Assembly: GCF_017356035.1 (NCBI RefSeq) | Contig: NZ_JAFIQX010000001.1 | Location: forward strand, 124,001 to 188,000 | Length of the DNA stretch: 64,000 nucleotides | Direction of reading: 5' to 3' | Source: Longitalea luteola | Lineage (GTDB): Bacteria; Bacteroidota; Bacteroidia; Chitinophagales; Chitinophagaceae | Shown here: in pieces, positions 54,331 through 62,628 of the stretch | Position numbering within the stretch: position 1 is the stretch's first letter | Layout of the letters: the number at the start of each line of letters is the position of its first letter | Position numbers and translations under genes: made by a program | The notes under the pieces: generated by a model | What the model saw: the letters and a program-made list of their open reading frames with translations, nothing else | The model's database searches: none | Told to the model about the DNA's origin: nothing

Positions 54331-54900
54331 ATGAGGAATACAGAAAATTTAACGAATGAGAAAAGTAAACGACTTAAACAGCAAAAGATCCCCGAATTCG
54401 AAGAAGTATTTCATTTATTCAATCCTTCACTTTGTTTTTTTGCCCGCCGGATGGTGAATGATGCTGCCATCGCTCAGGATATCGTAACCGATGTATTTGT
54501 GAAACTCTGGCAAAAACGGTCCGATTTCAAAACGGTTTATGCGGCAAAGGCGTTTTTATACATCAGCACCCGCAATGCCTGTCTTAATCATAACCATCAG
54601 GCGCAATACCAGGCTCGTGTTCGGGAAAACATCCGCCAGCAATCGAATGAGGTAGAACCTGGTGGGATGAACGAGGCGATCCATGCCGAGGTATTGCGGC
54701 AGGTATATACTATTGTAAATGATCTGCCAGAGAAATGCAAAGAAGTGATGTTGCTAAGTTATACCAAAGGCCTCGATTGCCATGAAATTGCCCGCCGCAT
54801 GCGGCTTTCTGTGCATACCGTCCGCAACCAGAAGAACAGAGGGGTGCATCTGATCAAGAACCGCTTCCGCTTTTCCGAAGAATTGGTGCCTATTTTGTAA
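54331..54900 (+). CDS. ECF-type RNA polymerase sigma factor
   Basis: The start chosen is ATG at 54331 (MRNTENLTNEKSKR), giving 189 residues; GTG at 54301 and ATG at 54325 are also in frame. Region 2 is FNPSLCFFARRMVNDAAIAQ then DIVTDVFVKLWQKR. Region 4 is LPEKCKEVMLLSYTKGLDC and the helix-turn-helix EIARRMRLSVHTVRNQKNRG. It belongs to the SusCD-linked ECF group that is controlled by FecR proteins. It is the only such sigma near the fecR-susC-susD genes, although it is 7.6 kb from fecR, so it is the most likely partner. It ends 29 bp before the DUF6986 gene, which is convergent. Confidence 0.9.
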   Translation: MRNTENLTNEKSKRLKQQKIPEFEEVFHLFNPSLCFFARRMVNDAAIAQDIVTDVFVKLWQKRSDFKTVYAAKAFLYISTRNACLNHNHQAQYQARVRENIRQQSNEVEPGGMNEAIHAEVLRQVYTIVNDLPEKCKEVMLLSYTKGLDCHEIARRMRLSVHTVRNQKNRGVHLIKNRFRFSEELVPIL

Positions 54901-54928
54901 TTATCCGGGTGGATAATGTTTGTCTGCT

Positions 54929-56365
54929 TTAGCGGCTGCCCTTTCTTCTGCCTTCCAGAATGCGGTAAAACGACCGGCTGCGGATTTCATCAATGCTAAG
55001 GCCTGTAGCGGTAGCTTCTTCTTCAGTGATCGCTCCACAATTCATGGCCTTTAAAAAGAAATTAAGTAAGCCCTGACCAGTGGCTGCATCGTCGAATATG
55101 TCTTTGGTAAGCGTAGAGACAGCAGCCCTTTCTACAAAGGTTTTTAACCGGAACACGGCATCATCGTAACTGTTTAAAAAGAAATTGTAGGTGGCCGCAT
55201 AACGCATCGGCAGTTGGGCTGGGTTAAGATCCCACCCCTGGTAGAAACCATTGATGAGGGAATGCATGGTATGCTGAAATCCGGTACGCCAGGCCTGGTG
55301 TACCGACTCCCTGTTCTCAGTCATTTGTTCATAACTAAGTTGGTCTGCCCGATGCGGACCAATGGGCATCACATTGGTCGCTCCATCTGACAGAAAGATG
55401 CCCGTACCTGCCAGCGCTACTTTCGTCATATGATGGGCAAAATCACACACGGGGTGCGCCATGGTCTGGTATTTCGCTGTAATGCCACAGGATGCCGTAT
55501 AATCGTAAGTGCCAAAATGCGCAGCTATACATCTTCCTTCGCTGGCCTTTATAATGCGTAGCAAGGGGTTGCGCCCTTCTTCATCCATAATGATCTGCGT
55601 GGCTTCAACCATTGTTTCCATCTTCAACGAACCCGGCGCTAATTGATGCGCTTTTTCAAAGAGTTCAAACAGGCGCACGAGGGTCACTACCTGCTCAGGA
55701 ATGGTTACCTTGGGTAACATAACCACGAAGTTCTCTGGCAAAATGCCATTGGTATTATCAAGCAGGGTAGAAAGAAAGAGGTCCAGGGTACGTACACCGC
55801 GTTGTTTCAGGTCTTCAGTAAATGGTTTTATGCGGATGCCTATAAAAGGAGAAATGGTCTTATTCTTCATGCCGGTGGCCAGCTCAAGGGCCGCGTGCAC
55901 AGCGGTAGCATCCTCTTCCTCATCGGGCCGGTTACCAAAGCCGTCTTCGAAATCTATCCGGAAATCCTCAACTGCTTCCTTTTGCAGTTTTTGAACGATC
56001 TTGTTGTATATGGTGTAAGCAAGCCATGCTGGTTCCTGCTTTCGCAACGCTTCCGGCATGTCGTGTAGCTTTTTAGTTAGCGCTTCAATGTCGTTTTGTC
56101 GCCGTGGCAAATAATCATAGCCGGTTAATTGCAACACATTCGCCAGCACTACAAAATTGGGTGCATAGGTCTGCAGGTTCTTTAGGGCAATGTCACCCAT
56201 TTTCACACATGTATCGGCCTTGAACAGGTTGGCGCCTCCATATACTGTATGCACAGGTTGGCGGTCCGGCTTATCACCGGGATAGGTTTGCTGGAATTTA
56301 AGATTAGCTATTTGCAATTGCGCCAACAGGTCTGATTTGTCTTTTTCCGGTATGGAAAATTTCAT
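54929..56365 (-). CDS. CitE/HpcH-like protein (DUF6986-type) in the urate operon
   Basis: The 478-residue cytosolic protein has features of the CitE/HpcH aldolase and malate-synthase-like superfamily: FRIDFEDGFGNRPDEEEDA near residue 145-163, IGIRIKPFTEDL, VMLPKVTIPEQVV near 223-235, LKMETMVEATQIIMDE with the metal-binding Glu near 255-270, and IAAHFGTYDYTAS near 290-302. NCBI-style naming of relatives is DUF6986; some are called phosphoenolpyruvate kinases without proof. It is the last gene of the allantoin operon, 52 bp from uraH. Because CitE/HpcH relatives often act on glyoxylate, it may use the glyoxylate or ureidoglycolate made by the pathway. Activity is inferred. Confidence 0.82.
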   Translation of the reverse strand: MKFSIPEKDKSDLLAQLQIANLKFQQTYPGDKPDRQPVHTVYGGANLFKADTCVKMGDIALKNLQTYAPNFVVLANVLQLTGYDYLPRRQNDIEALTKKLHDMPEALRKQEPAWLAYTIYNKIVQKLQKEAVEDFRIDFEDGFGNRPDEEEDATAVHAALELATGMKNKTISPFIGIRIKPFTEDLKQRGVRTLDLFLSTLLDNTNGILPENFVVMLPKVTIPEQVVTLVRLFELFEKAHQLAPGSLKMETMVEATQIIMDEEGRNPLLRIIKASEGRCIAAHFGTYDYTASCGITAKYQTMAHPVCDFAHHMTKVALAGTGIFLSDGATNVMPIGPHRADQLSYEQMTENRESVHQAWRTGFQHTMHSLINGFYQGWDLNPAQLPMRYAATYNFFLNSYDDAVFRLKTFVERAAVSTLTKDIFDDAATGQGLLNFFLKAMNCGAITEEEATATGLSIDEIRSRSFYRILEGRRKGSR

Positions 56366-56417
56366 ATTTATTCTTTATACAATGAATACAATGATAGGTG
56401 CCGGACTGGTCAGGATA

Positions 56418-56756
56418 TCAAGAACCCCGGTAGGTCGAGTAACCAAACGGATTTAATAACAGCGGCACATGGTAATGCGAACTATCAGTAATTGAAAAGG
56501 CAACTTCCACATAGGGATAGAAGGAGGGGATCAGCAGCTGTTTATAATAATCGCCTGTTTCAAATTTCAATTTGTATTGCCCGCCCGGTAACAGCTCGTC
56601 CTTCGGCAACCAGTCATTGATCCTGCCATCGTTGTTCGTAAATCCGCGCACGATCTCTTTCCAGTCGGTAGTTTGCCATTGGTATAAAACGATCTGCACA
56701 CCGGCAGCAGGTTTGCCCTGGGTAGTATCCAGAATATGCGTGGTTAACTGGCTCAT
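56418..56756 (-). CDS. uraH: 5-hydroxyisourate hydrolase (transthyretin-like)
   Basis: The 112-residue protein is a HIU hydrolase of normal length. It begins SQLTTHILDTTQGKPAAGV, with the active-site His near residue 7 and the family start HxLD. The Arg near residue 47 and HVPLLLNPFGYSTYRGS at the C-terminus supply the other active-site residues, and YRGS is the hallmark that separates these enzymes from true transthyretins. It hydrolyses 5-hydroxyisourate, the uricase product, to OHCU. It is the fifth gene of the operon, 11 bp after uraD. Confidence 0.95.
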   Translation of the reverse strand: MSQLTTHILDTTQGKPAAGVQIVLYQWQTTDWKEIVRGFTNNDGRINDWLPKDELLPGGQYKLKFETGDYYKQLLIPSFYPYVEVAFSITDSSHYHVPLLLNPFGYSTYRGS

Positions 56757-56767
56757 GGTAGTAGCTG

Positions 56768-57289
56768 TTAAAGTTCGTTAATGCCAAACAATTTTTCCAA
56801 TCTAAGTTTGGTGATTTTAAGTTGTTCTTCCATGGCAATTTGTATTTCAACTTCCGGGCTGTTGTATAAGCGCTGGTTAAGTATCTGCAACATTTCATCG
56901 GCTGATTTACCTGTAGCGCAAACGATAAAAATGTAGCCAAACCGTTTTTCATATGCTTCATTACCTGCTGCCAGTTGTTGAATTGTTTCTTCAGAAGCCT
57001 GCTTAACAGATGCCTGCTCGCTTTCTGCCCAGGCTGTTGCAGTAGCCTGTTTTTCCTTCAGGGAATTGATGTCTCCGATCTTTGGATGCTGGGCAAATGC
57101 TTCCCGCCAATCTGATTCGTGGCAGGCATACCATTGTTCTTCGGCTATTTCCAACAGGTCAACCAGGTCTTCAGCTGGCAACGCTGGCAGCATTTTGTTC
57201 ACCCAGGTGGTACTTCCACAACAGTTATACAGCAGTGCTTTTTTTTCTTCTACATCGAGGTGATCGAATTCGGCAATTGTCATTGTCAT
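56768..57289 (-). CDS. uraD: 2-oxo-4-hydroxy-4-carboxy-5-ureidoimidazoline (OHCU) decarboxylase
   Basis: The 173-residue helical protein matches OHCU decarboxylases. The active-site segment is FAQHPKIGDINSLKEK near residues 65-80, where the His of HPKIGD is catalytic, and EKRFGYIFIVCATGKSADEM near 113-132 is the second family block. LEIAEEQWYACHESDWREAF precedes the active site. It decarboxylates OHCU to S-allantoin, which keeps the correct stereoisomer for allantoinase. The gene is 10 bp after the ureidoglycine aminohydrolase gene and 11 bp before uraH. Confidence 0.94.
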   Translation of the reverse strand: MTMTIAEFDHLDVEEKKALLYNCCGSTTWVNKMLPALPAEDLVDLLEIAEEQWYACHESDWREAFAQHPKIGDINSLKEKQATATAWAESEQASVKQASEETIQQLAAGNEAYEKRFGYIFIVCATGKSADEMLQILNQRLYNSPEVEIQIAMEEQLKITKLRLEKLFGINEL

Positions 57290-57299
57290 AGATTTTCGT

Positions 57300-58046
57300 T
57301 TATACTACAGTGGGAAATCGATTCACATTCTTGTAATAAATATATACAGCCGGTTCCTTGCCCATAGCGGTGAACCATTGCTGGCAGTAGGGCGCCATCC
57401 AGATCGCGTCTCCTTTTTTGACAGGATACCATTGATTATCCAGCATATACACCCCCTGCCCCTGTAAGTACAGCAAACCATGTTCCATGATATGGGTCTC
57501 TACAAAAGGTAAATGTCCGCCCGGATCATAAGTGAAGATATTCACCGCCATATCAAACGACAGGTTATCCGGTAATAATACCTGTAATCGCAGGGCGGGA
57601 TCATTAAGGTAGCTGGGAGCCGGTACTTTGGAAGCATCACCGAAAAGCGCTGGTGGCAACGTGGCTTCCTGCAATGGCTCATATATTTTATGGAAGGTGA
57701 GGATCTTTGTGCCTGGTGATACTTCATCAAACACATATTCTTTCTGAACAGGTACATATACAAAATGGCCACTGGCTAATGCTTTCGATTCACCGCTCAC
57801 CGTTGCCCTGCACTGACCTTCTATGACGTAAAAAAAGATCTGCGATTCCAGCGTACTTCCTGCCAGGCTTCCGTCTTTTTGCATAGTTACCAATGTCTGG
57901 CAAAGCCGGGCGCCCATTTGTTCATTGATGATCACATTGATAGTACAGTTCGTCCAGCCCGGCACATTACTGTTCACATAGCCATCCGGACTGATCACTG
58001 CATGATTACTTTTTACGACCGATCTTGTTAGCGCTGATATTTCCAT
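57300..58046 (-). CDS. (S)-ureidoglycine aminohydrolase
   Basis: The start is ATG at 58046 (MEISALTRSVVKSNH), giving 248 residues; the in-frame upstream extension overlaps allC and is not favoured. The protein is a bicupin with two beta-barrel halves: SQIFFYVIEGQCRATVSGES with ASGHFVYVPVQKEYVF in the first, and PGGHLPFVETHIMEHGLLYL with QGVYMLDNQWYPVKKGDAIW in the second. The His, Glu, His and Gln of the second cupin bind manganese, as in UGHY/AllE. It releases ammonia from ureidoglycine to give S-ureidoglycolate. It lies 1 nt after the allC stop. Confidence 0.93.
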   Translation of the reverse strand: MEISALTRSVVKSNHAVISPDGYVNSNVPGWTNCTINVIINEQMGARLCQTLVTMQKDGSLAGSTLESQIFFYVIEGQCRATVSGESKALASGHFVYVPVQKEYVFDEVSPGTKILTFHKIYEPLQEATLPPALFGDASKVPAPSYLNDPALRLQVLLPDNLSFDMAVNIFTYDPGGHLPFVETHIMEHGLLYLQGQGVYMLDNQWYPVKKGDAIWMAPYCQQWFTAMGKEPAVYIYYKNVNRFPTVV

Positions 58047-58047
58047 A

Positions 58048-59301
58048 TTAACCGGGGTTATATTTTTTAATGAGCGAATGTATAAAGGCAGCCGATACCT
58101 CAATGGCAGCGGCCAGGTCTTTTAGTTCAACATTTTCCATCGGATGATGGCTGATGCCTTTAAAACAACGTACAAATAACATGGCTACCGGTGATACCTG
58201 GGCCACTGCCACGGCATCATGTCCTGCGCCGCTCACCAACTTCACTACTTCATAACCTGATTGCTGAATGGCATCAGCCAGTAACTGATTGAATGTACCA
58301 TCGCAGGTTACAGGATCGGTTTCCAGCACCGGTTGCCAGTTCATTTTTATATTACGTCGCCGGCAAATGGATAGGCCGAGTTGTTGTAATTGTTTGTAAC
58401 AGTCTGATAGTATAGCCGCATCGGCGCTACGCAGGTCAAGAGTAACTGTTACTTCACCGGGGATCACATTACTGGCTGCATGGCTAATTTGTACAGTTCC
58501 AACGGTAGCCAGTATCTGCTGCAGATGCGTATTGGCAAACCGTTCCACTTCCAAAATAAATTCAGCTGCGGCACATAAGGCATCGTTCCGCATAGGCATT
58601 GGTACCGTACCTGCATGCCCCGATTCTCCAATGAACGTAATGGTAATTCTTTTTTGGCCGGCAATGGCGGTAACAATTCCAACCGGAATATTTTTTTCAT
58701 ACAGAACAGGTCCCTGTTCGATATGGATCTCAAAGTACCCCAGCCAGTTATTTGCAGGTATAACATCCTGTTGCAGCTGCATAATGTTGCCGCCCATACC
58801 CACGATCGCTTCCTGCAACGTTTTGCCGGCAGCATCTTTTTGGGCGAGCAGGTGGTTATCGAATTGCCCTGCCACTACTTTACTGCCCAGATAGGTTGTA
58901 TGAAAGCGACAGCCTTCTTCATCACAGAATGCGATCAGTTCTATAGGAAAGGGAAGGGATACCTGTTGCTGAATGAGCTGCTCAAGCAGGTTAAGTGCCA
59001 CGAGCACGCCCAACGGGCCATCAAATTTCCCGGCATTGATGACGGTATCTATATGAGAGGCGATCACCCAGGTCCTGGCGTTTGGATCAGCGCATTCGAG
59101 TCTGCCCCTGACATTGCCGATATTATCAATGCGGGTATGTAAACCGGCCTGTTGCATCCATCGGGCCATCAGCTTACTTCCCTTTACAAAAGCATCTGTT
59201 CCGAAGGTACGCGTAATAACACCCGGTTCTTCACTAATAGAAGCCAGTTCGTTGATCCGTTGCAGGATATTGCTTGCCTGCTGTTGGTAATCGGGTGTCA
59301 A
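58048..59301 (-). CDS. allC: Allantoate amidohydrolase
   Basis: The 417-residue M20-family amidohydrolase has the binuclear metal site: VIASHIDTVINAGKFDGPLG near residue 78-97 with His and Asp, ELIAFCDEEGCRFHTTYLGS with Glu-Glu near 125-135, YFEIHIEQGPVL near 190 with His, and VSGAGHDAVAVAQ near 380 with the last His. GESGHAGTVPMPMRND near 225-240 fits the substrate-binding His of allantoate amidohydrolases. It hydrolyses allantoate to ureidoglycine, CO2 and ammonia. Its start overlaps the allB stop by 4 nt. Confidence 0.94.
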   Translation of the reverse strand: MTPDYQQQASNILQRINELASISEEPGVITRTFGTDAFVKGSKLMARWMQQAGLHTRIDNIGNVRGRLECADPNARTWVIASHIDTVINAGKFDGPLGVLVALNLLEQLIQQQVSLPFPIELIAFCDEEGCRFHTTYLGSKVVAGQFDNHLLAQKDAAGKTLQEAIVGMGGNIMQLQQDVIPANNWLGYFEIHIEQGPVLYEKNIPVGIVTAIAGQKRITITFIGESGHAGTVPMPMRNDALCAAAEFILEVERFANTHLQQILATVGTVQISHAASNVIPGEVTVTLDLRSADAAILSDCYKQLQQLGLSICRRRNIKMNWQPVLETDPVTCDGTFNQLLADAIQQSGYEVVKLVSGAGHDAVAVAQVSPVAMLFVRCFKGISHHPMENVELKDLAAAIEVSAAFIHSLIKKYNPG

Positions 59302-60635
59302 TTAATAATTAGTTTTCCTTTGTTCAATGCAGGAAATTGGCCCTGCTCAAATATTAATTCACCGTTCAGCCAGGTTTGTTCTACCACGCCGAATAATTCC
59401 TCGTTCAGGTATGGTGTCATTTTGTGTTTATGAAACAGTTGTTCTGCTGTAACCGTGAATGACCTGTTCGGGTCCCACACTACCAGGTCGGCATCAAAGC
59501 CTTTGGCTATTTTGCCTTTTGTTTCCTGCAAACCTGGCAATATAGCCGGCTTTTCACAAAGCCATCTTACTATGTTCGTAAGCGGTATATTCCGTTTGCG
59601 GGCGCCAGTCCATAATACGGGTAATGCCAGTTGCAGGGATGCTATACCACCCCAGGCTTTCATTAAATTGCCTGATCCCATTTCCTTTATCCCTGGCGGC
59701 GCGGGGGAATGATCGGTAGCCACAAAATCAATAACGCCTTCCTGTAACGCCTGCCATAATTGTTGATTATTTGCTTTTTCACGAATCGGCGGGGCGCATT
59801 TGAATACGGGTTGTCCATCGGGAATGTCTTCTGCGTTGAAATGTAGATAATGCGGTGCCGTTTCAACGGTTATGGGCAATCCTTTTTCCCGTGCCTGTTT
59901 TATTGGTTCTATTGATTCAGCCGATGACAGGTGTACGATATGTACGTGGCAACGGTACTGCTCACAAAGTTTTATCATGAGTGCAATGGCATCATTTTCC
60001 CATGCCTTTGGCCGCGAGGAAAGGTACTGTTGATAAGAACGATCGTTATTCGTCGATTGTCCCTGTATGTTGCTACTTAGTTCACAATGTACCAGCAGCG
60101 GTAAATTATGCCTGGCAATAACTGGCACAACGGCGCGCAGATCGCTTTCAGTAACATTAGGAAATTCATCAATGCCGCTATGCGTTAGAAATGCTTTAAA
60201 ACCAAGCACGCCTTTTTGGATCAGGTTCTCAATATCAGCCCTGTTACCTGGAATAATGCCACCCCAAAAGCCGCAATCCACATGTAATTGTCCCTGTGCC
60301 GAAGTAAGCTTCTTATCAAAGGCAGAGACGGTAGTCGTAACGGGTGAGCAATTTAGCGGCATGTCAACCAGCGTGGTGATGCCGCCTGCGGCAGCAGAGC
60401 GGGTGCCGGTGTCGAAACCTTCCCAGTGGGTACGGCCGGGTTCGTTAAGGTGTACATGCGGATCGATAATGCCGGGTATCAGCAGCTTTTCGCCAATATC
60501 GATCTCCGTTTTACTGACTTTGCCCGACAGACTGGTTACCACATCGGCGATGATACCATCTTTGATGAGTACCACACCCGCCCGTATGCCTTCGGGCGTA
60601 CAAATATGGTTGCCGATGATCGCCAGGTCGAACAT
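59298..60635 (-). CDS. allB: Allantoinase
   Basis: The 445-residue amidohydrolase has the binuclear zinc site: IDPHVHLNEPGRTHWEGFDT near residues 56-75 with HxH, VLGFKAFLTHSGIDEFPN near 140-157 with the carbamylated Lys, LLVHCELS and HIVHLSSAES with the other His residues, and FVATDHSPAPPGIKE with the catalytic Asp near 310. The FLTHSGIDEFP segment separates allantoinases from dihydropyrimidinases. It opens the allantoin ring to allantoate. It is the first gene of the six-gene operon and is divergent from uricase, 82 bp away. Confidence 0.95.
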   Translation of the reverse strand: MFDLAIIGNHICTPEGIRAGVVLIKDGIIADVVTSLSGKVSKTEIDIGEKLLIPGIIDPHVHLNEPGRTHWEGFDTGTRSAAAGGITTLVDMPLNCSPVTTTVSAFDKKLTSAQGQLHVDCGFWGGIIPGNRADIENLIQKGVLGFKAFLTHSGIDEFPNVTESDLRAVVPVIARHNLPLLVHCELSSNIQGQSTNNDRSYQQYLSSRPKAWENDAIALMIKLCEQYRCHVHIVHLSSAESIEPIKQAREKGLPITVETAPHYLHFNAEDIPDGQPVFKCAPPIREKANNQQLWQALQEGVIDFVATDHSPAPPGIKEMGSGNLMKAWGGIASLQLALPVLWTGARKRNIPLTNIVRWLCEKPAILPGLQETKGKIAKGFDADLVVWDPNRSFTVTAEQLFHKHKMTPYLNEELFGVVEQTWLNGELIFEQGQFPALNKGKLIIN

Positions 60636-60668
60636 GCTCGAATATTTAACGTCTCTACTTAAAAATAG

Positions 60669-60680
60669 ACAATTAATTGT
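60669..60680. promoter_or_regulatory. Palindrome ACAATTAATTGT in the allB-uricase divergent promoter
   Basis: A perfect 12-bp palindrome lies 34 bp from the allB start and 37 bp from the uricase start, well placed for a regulator that controls both directions. No regulator gene is next to it. A TATTTTTA box on the minus strand (60661-60667 region) may be the allB -7 element. Confidence 0.45.
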
Positions 60681-60716
60681 TTAAATTGAGAACACATTCC
60701 ACCAAAATACGCTGCT

Positions 60717-61565
60717 ATGCCAATTAAACTGGGTAAGAACACCTATGGAAAAAATGCTGTCAACCTATCCAAGATCATTCGTCACCCGGAATACCATGAG
60801 TTCAGGCAGATCTCAGTGAATGTAGTACTGGAAGGTGATTTTATTACGGCCCATACGTTAGGCGACAATTCCAGGATCCTGCCCACCGATACCCAAAAGA
60901 ATACCGTGTATGCATTGGCCAAGGAACATTTCGTTTCTTCAATAGAGTCTTTTGGCTTATACCTGGCCAATTACTTTATGAACAACAATCCCCAGCTTTC
61001 ACAGGCCCGCATTGAGATGACCGAGCACAACTGGAAGCGGATGCGTTTCAATGGAACCGACCATCCGCATGCTTATTGCAGCGGTGGCGCAGAAAAACAT
61101 ACGGCTGTCATTGTGCAGAGCCAAGAAGGTATTACCGTAACGGCCGGCATTAGTGACCTGCTGATATTAAAAACTACCGACTCTGCTTTTGAAAATTATA
61201 TCAAAGATGAATATACCACTCTGAAGGAAACCAGTGACCGGATATTGGCCACTCAATGTGAAGCTAGCTGGACCTACAATTCCTCCAATGTGCTTTTTGC
61301 GGAGCTGTTCAATGGCATTCGCACTACGCTGTTGCAAACTTTTGCTGATCACCAAAGCCTTTCGGTACAACATACATTGTTTGCAATGGGGGAAGCCGTA
61401 TTGAATAAGTTTGCTGCAGTTAATGAGGTCAGCCTAAAAATGCCGAATAAACACCATATTCTCTTCAATCTGGAACAGTTCGGTATGGACAATAAGAATG
61501 AGATCTTTATTGCTACGGATGAGCCGTATGGATATATTACCGGGACGGTGGTGCGGGAATCATGA
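60717..61565 (+). CDS. Urate oxidase (uricase), cofactor-independent
   Basis: The 282-residue protein is a uricase with two T-fold halves: VNLSKIIRHPEYHEFRQISV near 17-36, LPTDTQKNTVYALAKEH near 60-76 with the conserved Thr of the catalytic Lys-Thr dyad, and HAYCSGGAEKHTAVIVQSQE and ITAGISDLLILKTTDSAFENY in the second half. NKHHILFNLEQFGMDNKNEIF near 245-266 supplies His and Asn of the substrate pocket. It converts urate to 5-hydroxyisourate with oxygen and forms hydrogen peroxide. Uncertain gene names are in use (uaZ, pucL), so none is given. It stands alone on the plus strand, convergent to xdhC. Confidence 0.94.
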   Translation: MPIKLGKNTYGKNAVNLSKIIRHPEYHEFRQISVNVVLEGDFITAHTLGDNSRILPTDTQKNTVYALAKEHFVSSIESFGLYLANYFMNNNPQLSQARIEMTEHNWKRMRFNGTDHPHAYCSGGAEKHTAVIVQSQEGITVTAGISDLLILKTTDSAFENYIKDEYTTLKETSDRILATQCEASWTYNSSNVLFAELFNGIRTTLLQTFADHQSLSVQHTLFAMGEAVLNKFAAVNEVSLKMPNKHHILFNLEQFGMDNKNEIFIATDEPYGYITGTVVRES

Positions 61566-61620
61566 AAATCTTTACAAAATGAAAAGCTTGCCTAAGCTAT
61601 CTGATAGTTAACCAGCGTCA

Positions 61621-62628
61621 TTATCTGCGATTTTTTACAGAGACAATCTCCGCCGCTATACTAAGGGCAATTTCTTCCGGCGTTTGACTATGAATGGCAA
61701 TTCCAACAGGCGCATGGATAGGTTGCAACAAATTCTCAGGAATGCCTTGCGACCGGTAATCATTGAACATCTTTTCTACTTTGCTCTTACTGCCAAGCAA
61801 GCCGATATATTTAAACTGCTTTTGCCATAATGCTCTAAGTACAATATCATCAGTTCGATATCCTACCGTCATCACTACTACATACTGATTGTTACCTCCT
61901 GCAATCAATTCAGTTAATTCATTAAAGTCAGCAACGATCTTTTTCTCATGTACATAATCATTTTCCTGAAAGGTTTTCAGGTTCGACCGGTCATCGTATA
62001 AATGAATATAAAATTCCATATCGTGCATCATCCGGCAAAGCGCCAGCGCGCAATGGCCGGCGCCGATAATGTACAGATGATTCTTATAACCGGTCTTTTC
62101 CTGATACAGCCATTCCACCTCGGAGGTCATTGAAAAATAATGGTCCGTATCAGGTACTGCTCTTGTAAATTGTAAACCGGCTGGTGATAATTGCAAGGTG
62201 CCGTTCTGCTGATGTTGCAAACTGTCTATTAACTGATTTATTGCGTTGGCATCACCGGGGGCAACCCGGTATAACAAAATGGTTTGTTCGCCTGAACAGA
62301 TCATGCCGCTTTGATCGGTAGCTGCTGATTTATTATGAAATTGTTTTTTAATGGTCGTTTTGGATTCATCTGTGTACGCATTGTGTAAATCGGAAAAGCG
62401 CAGGGTTATTCCCGCATTCAACCGGTCTTTTGCCATTTCCACGAATTTATGTTCCATAATACCACCACCAATGGAACCTGCTGTTTCACCGGCCGAGTTT
62501 ACGGCCATGAAAAAGCCCTGCCGGCCAGGACTGCTTCCGTCACTCTGCACCACATACAACAACATAACCGGTATCTCTTGTTGCAGGCTTTTATTTATCA
62601 ACTGCCAAATGATTAATTGTTTCTTCAT
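61621..62628 (-). CDS. XdhC-family molybdenum cofactor insertion factor
   Basis: The 335-residue protein has the XdhC/CoxI pair of domains: an N-terminal XdhC_CoxI region (VMLLYVVQSDGSSPGRQGFF, GGGIMEHKFVEMAKDRL) and a C-terminal Rossmann domain (HLYIIGAGHCALALCRMMHD near 190-209, VVVMTVGYRTDDIVLRALW). XdhC holds and inserts the sulfurated molybdenum cofactor into xanthine dehydrogenase. It follows the xanthine dehydrogenase gene and overlaps its 3' end by 38 nt, so the two are coexpressed. Its 3' end is 55 bp from the end of the convergent uricase gene. Confidence 0.92.
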   Translation of the reverse strand: MKKQLIIWQLINKSLQQEIPVMLLYVVQSDGSSPGRQGFFMAVNSAGETAGSIGGGIMEHKFVEMAKDRLNAGITLRFSDLHNAYTDESKTTIKKQFHNKSAATDQSGMICSGEQTILLYRVAPGDANAINQLIDSLQHQQNGTLQLSPAGLQFTRAVPDTDHYFSMTSEVEWLYQEKTGYKNHLYIIGAGHCALALCRMMHDMEFYIHLYDDRSNLKTFQENDYVHEKKIVADFNELTELIAGGNNQYVVVMTVGYRTDDIVLRALWQKQFKYIGLLGSKSKVEKMFNDYRSQGIPENLLQPIHAPVGIAIHSQTPEEIALSIAAEIVSVKNRR

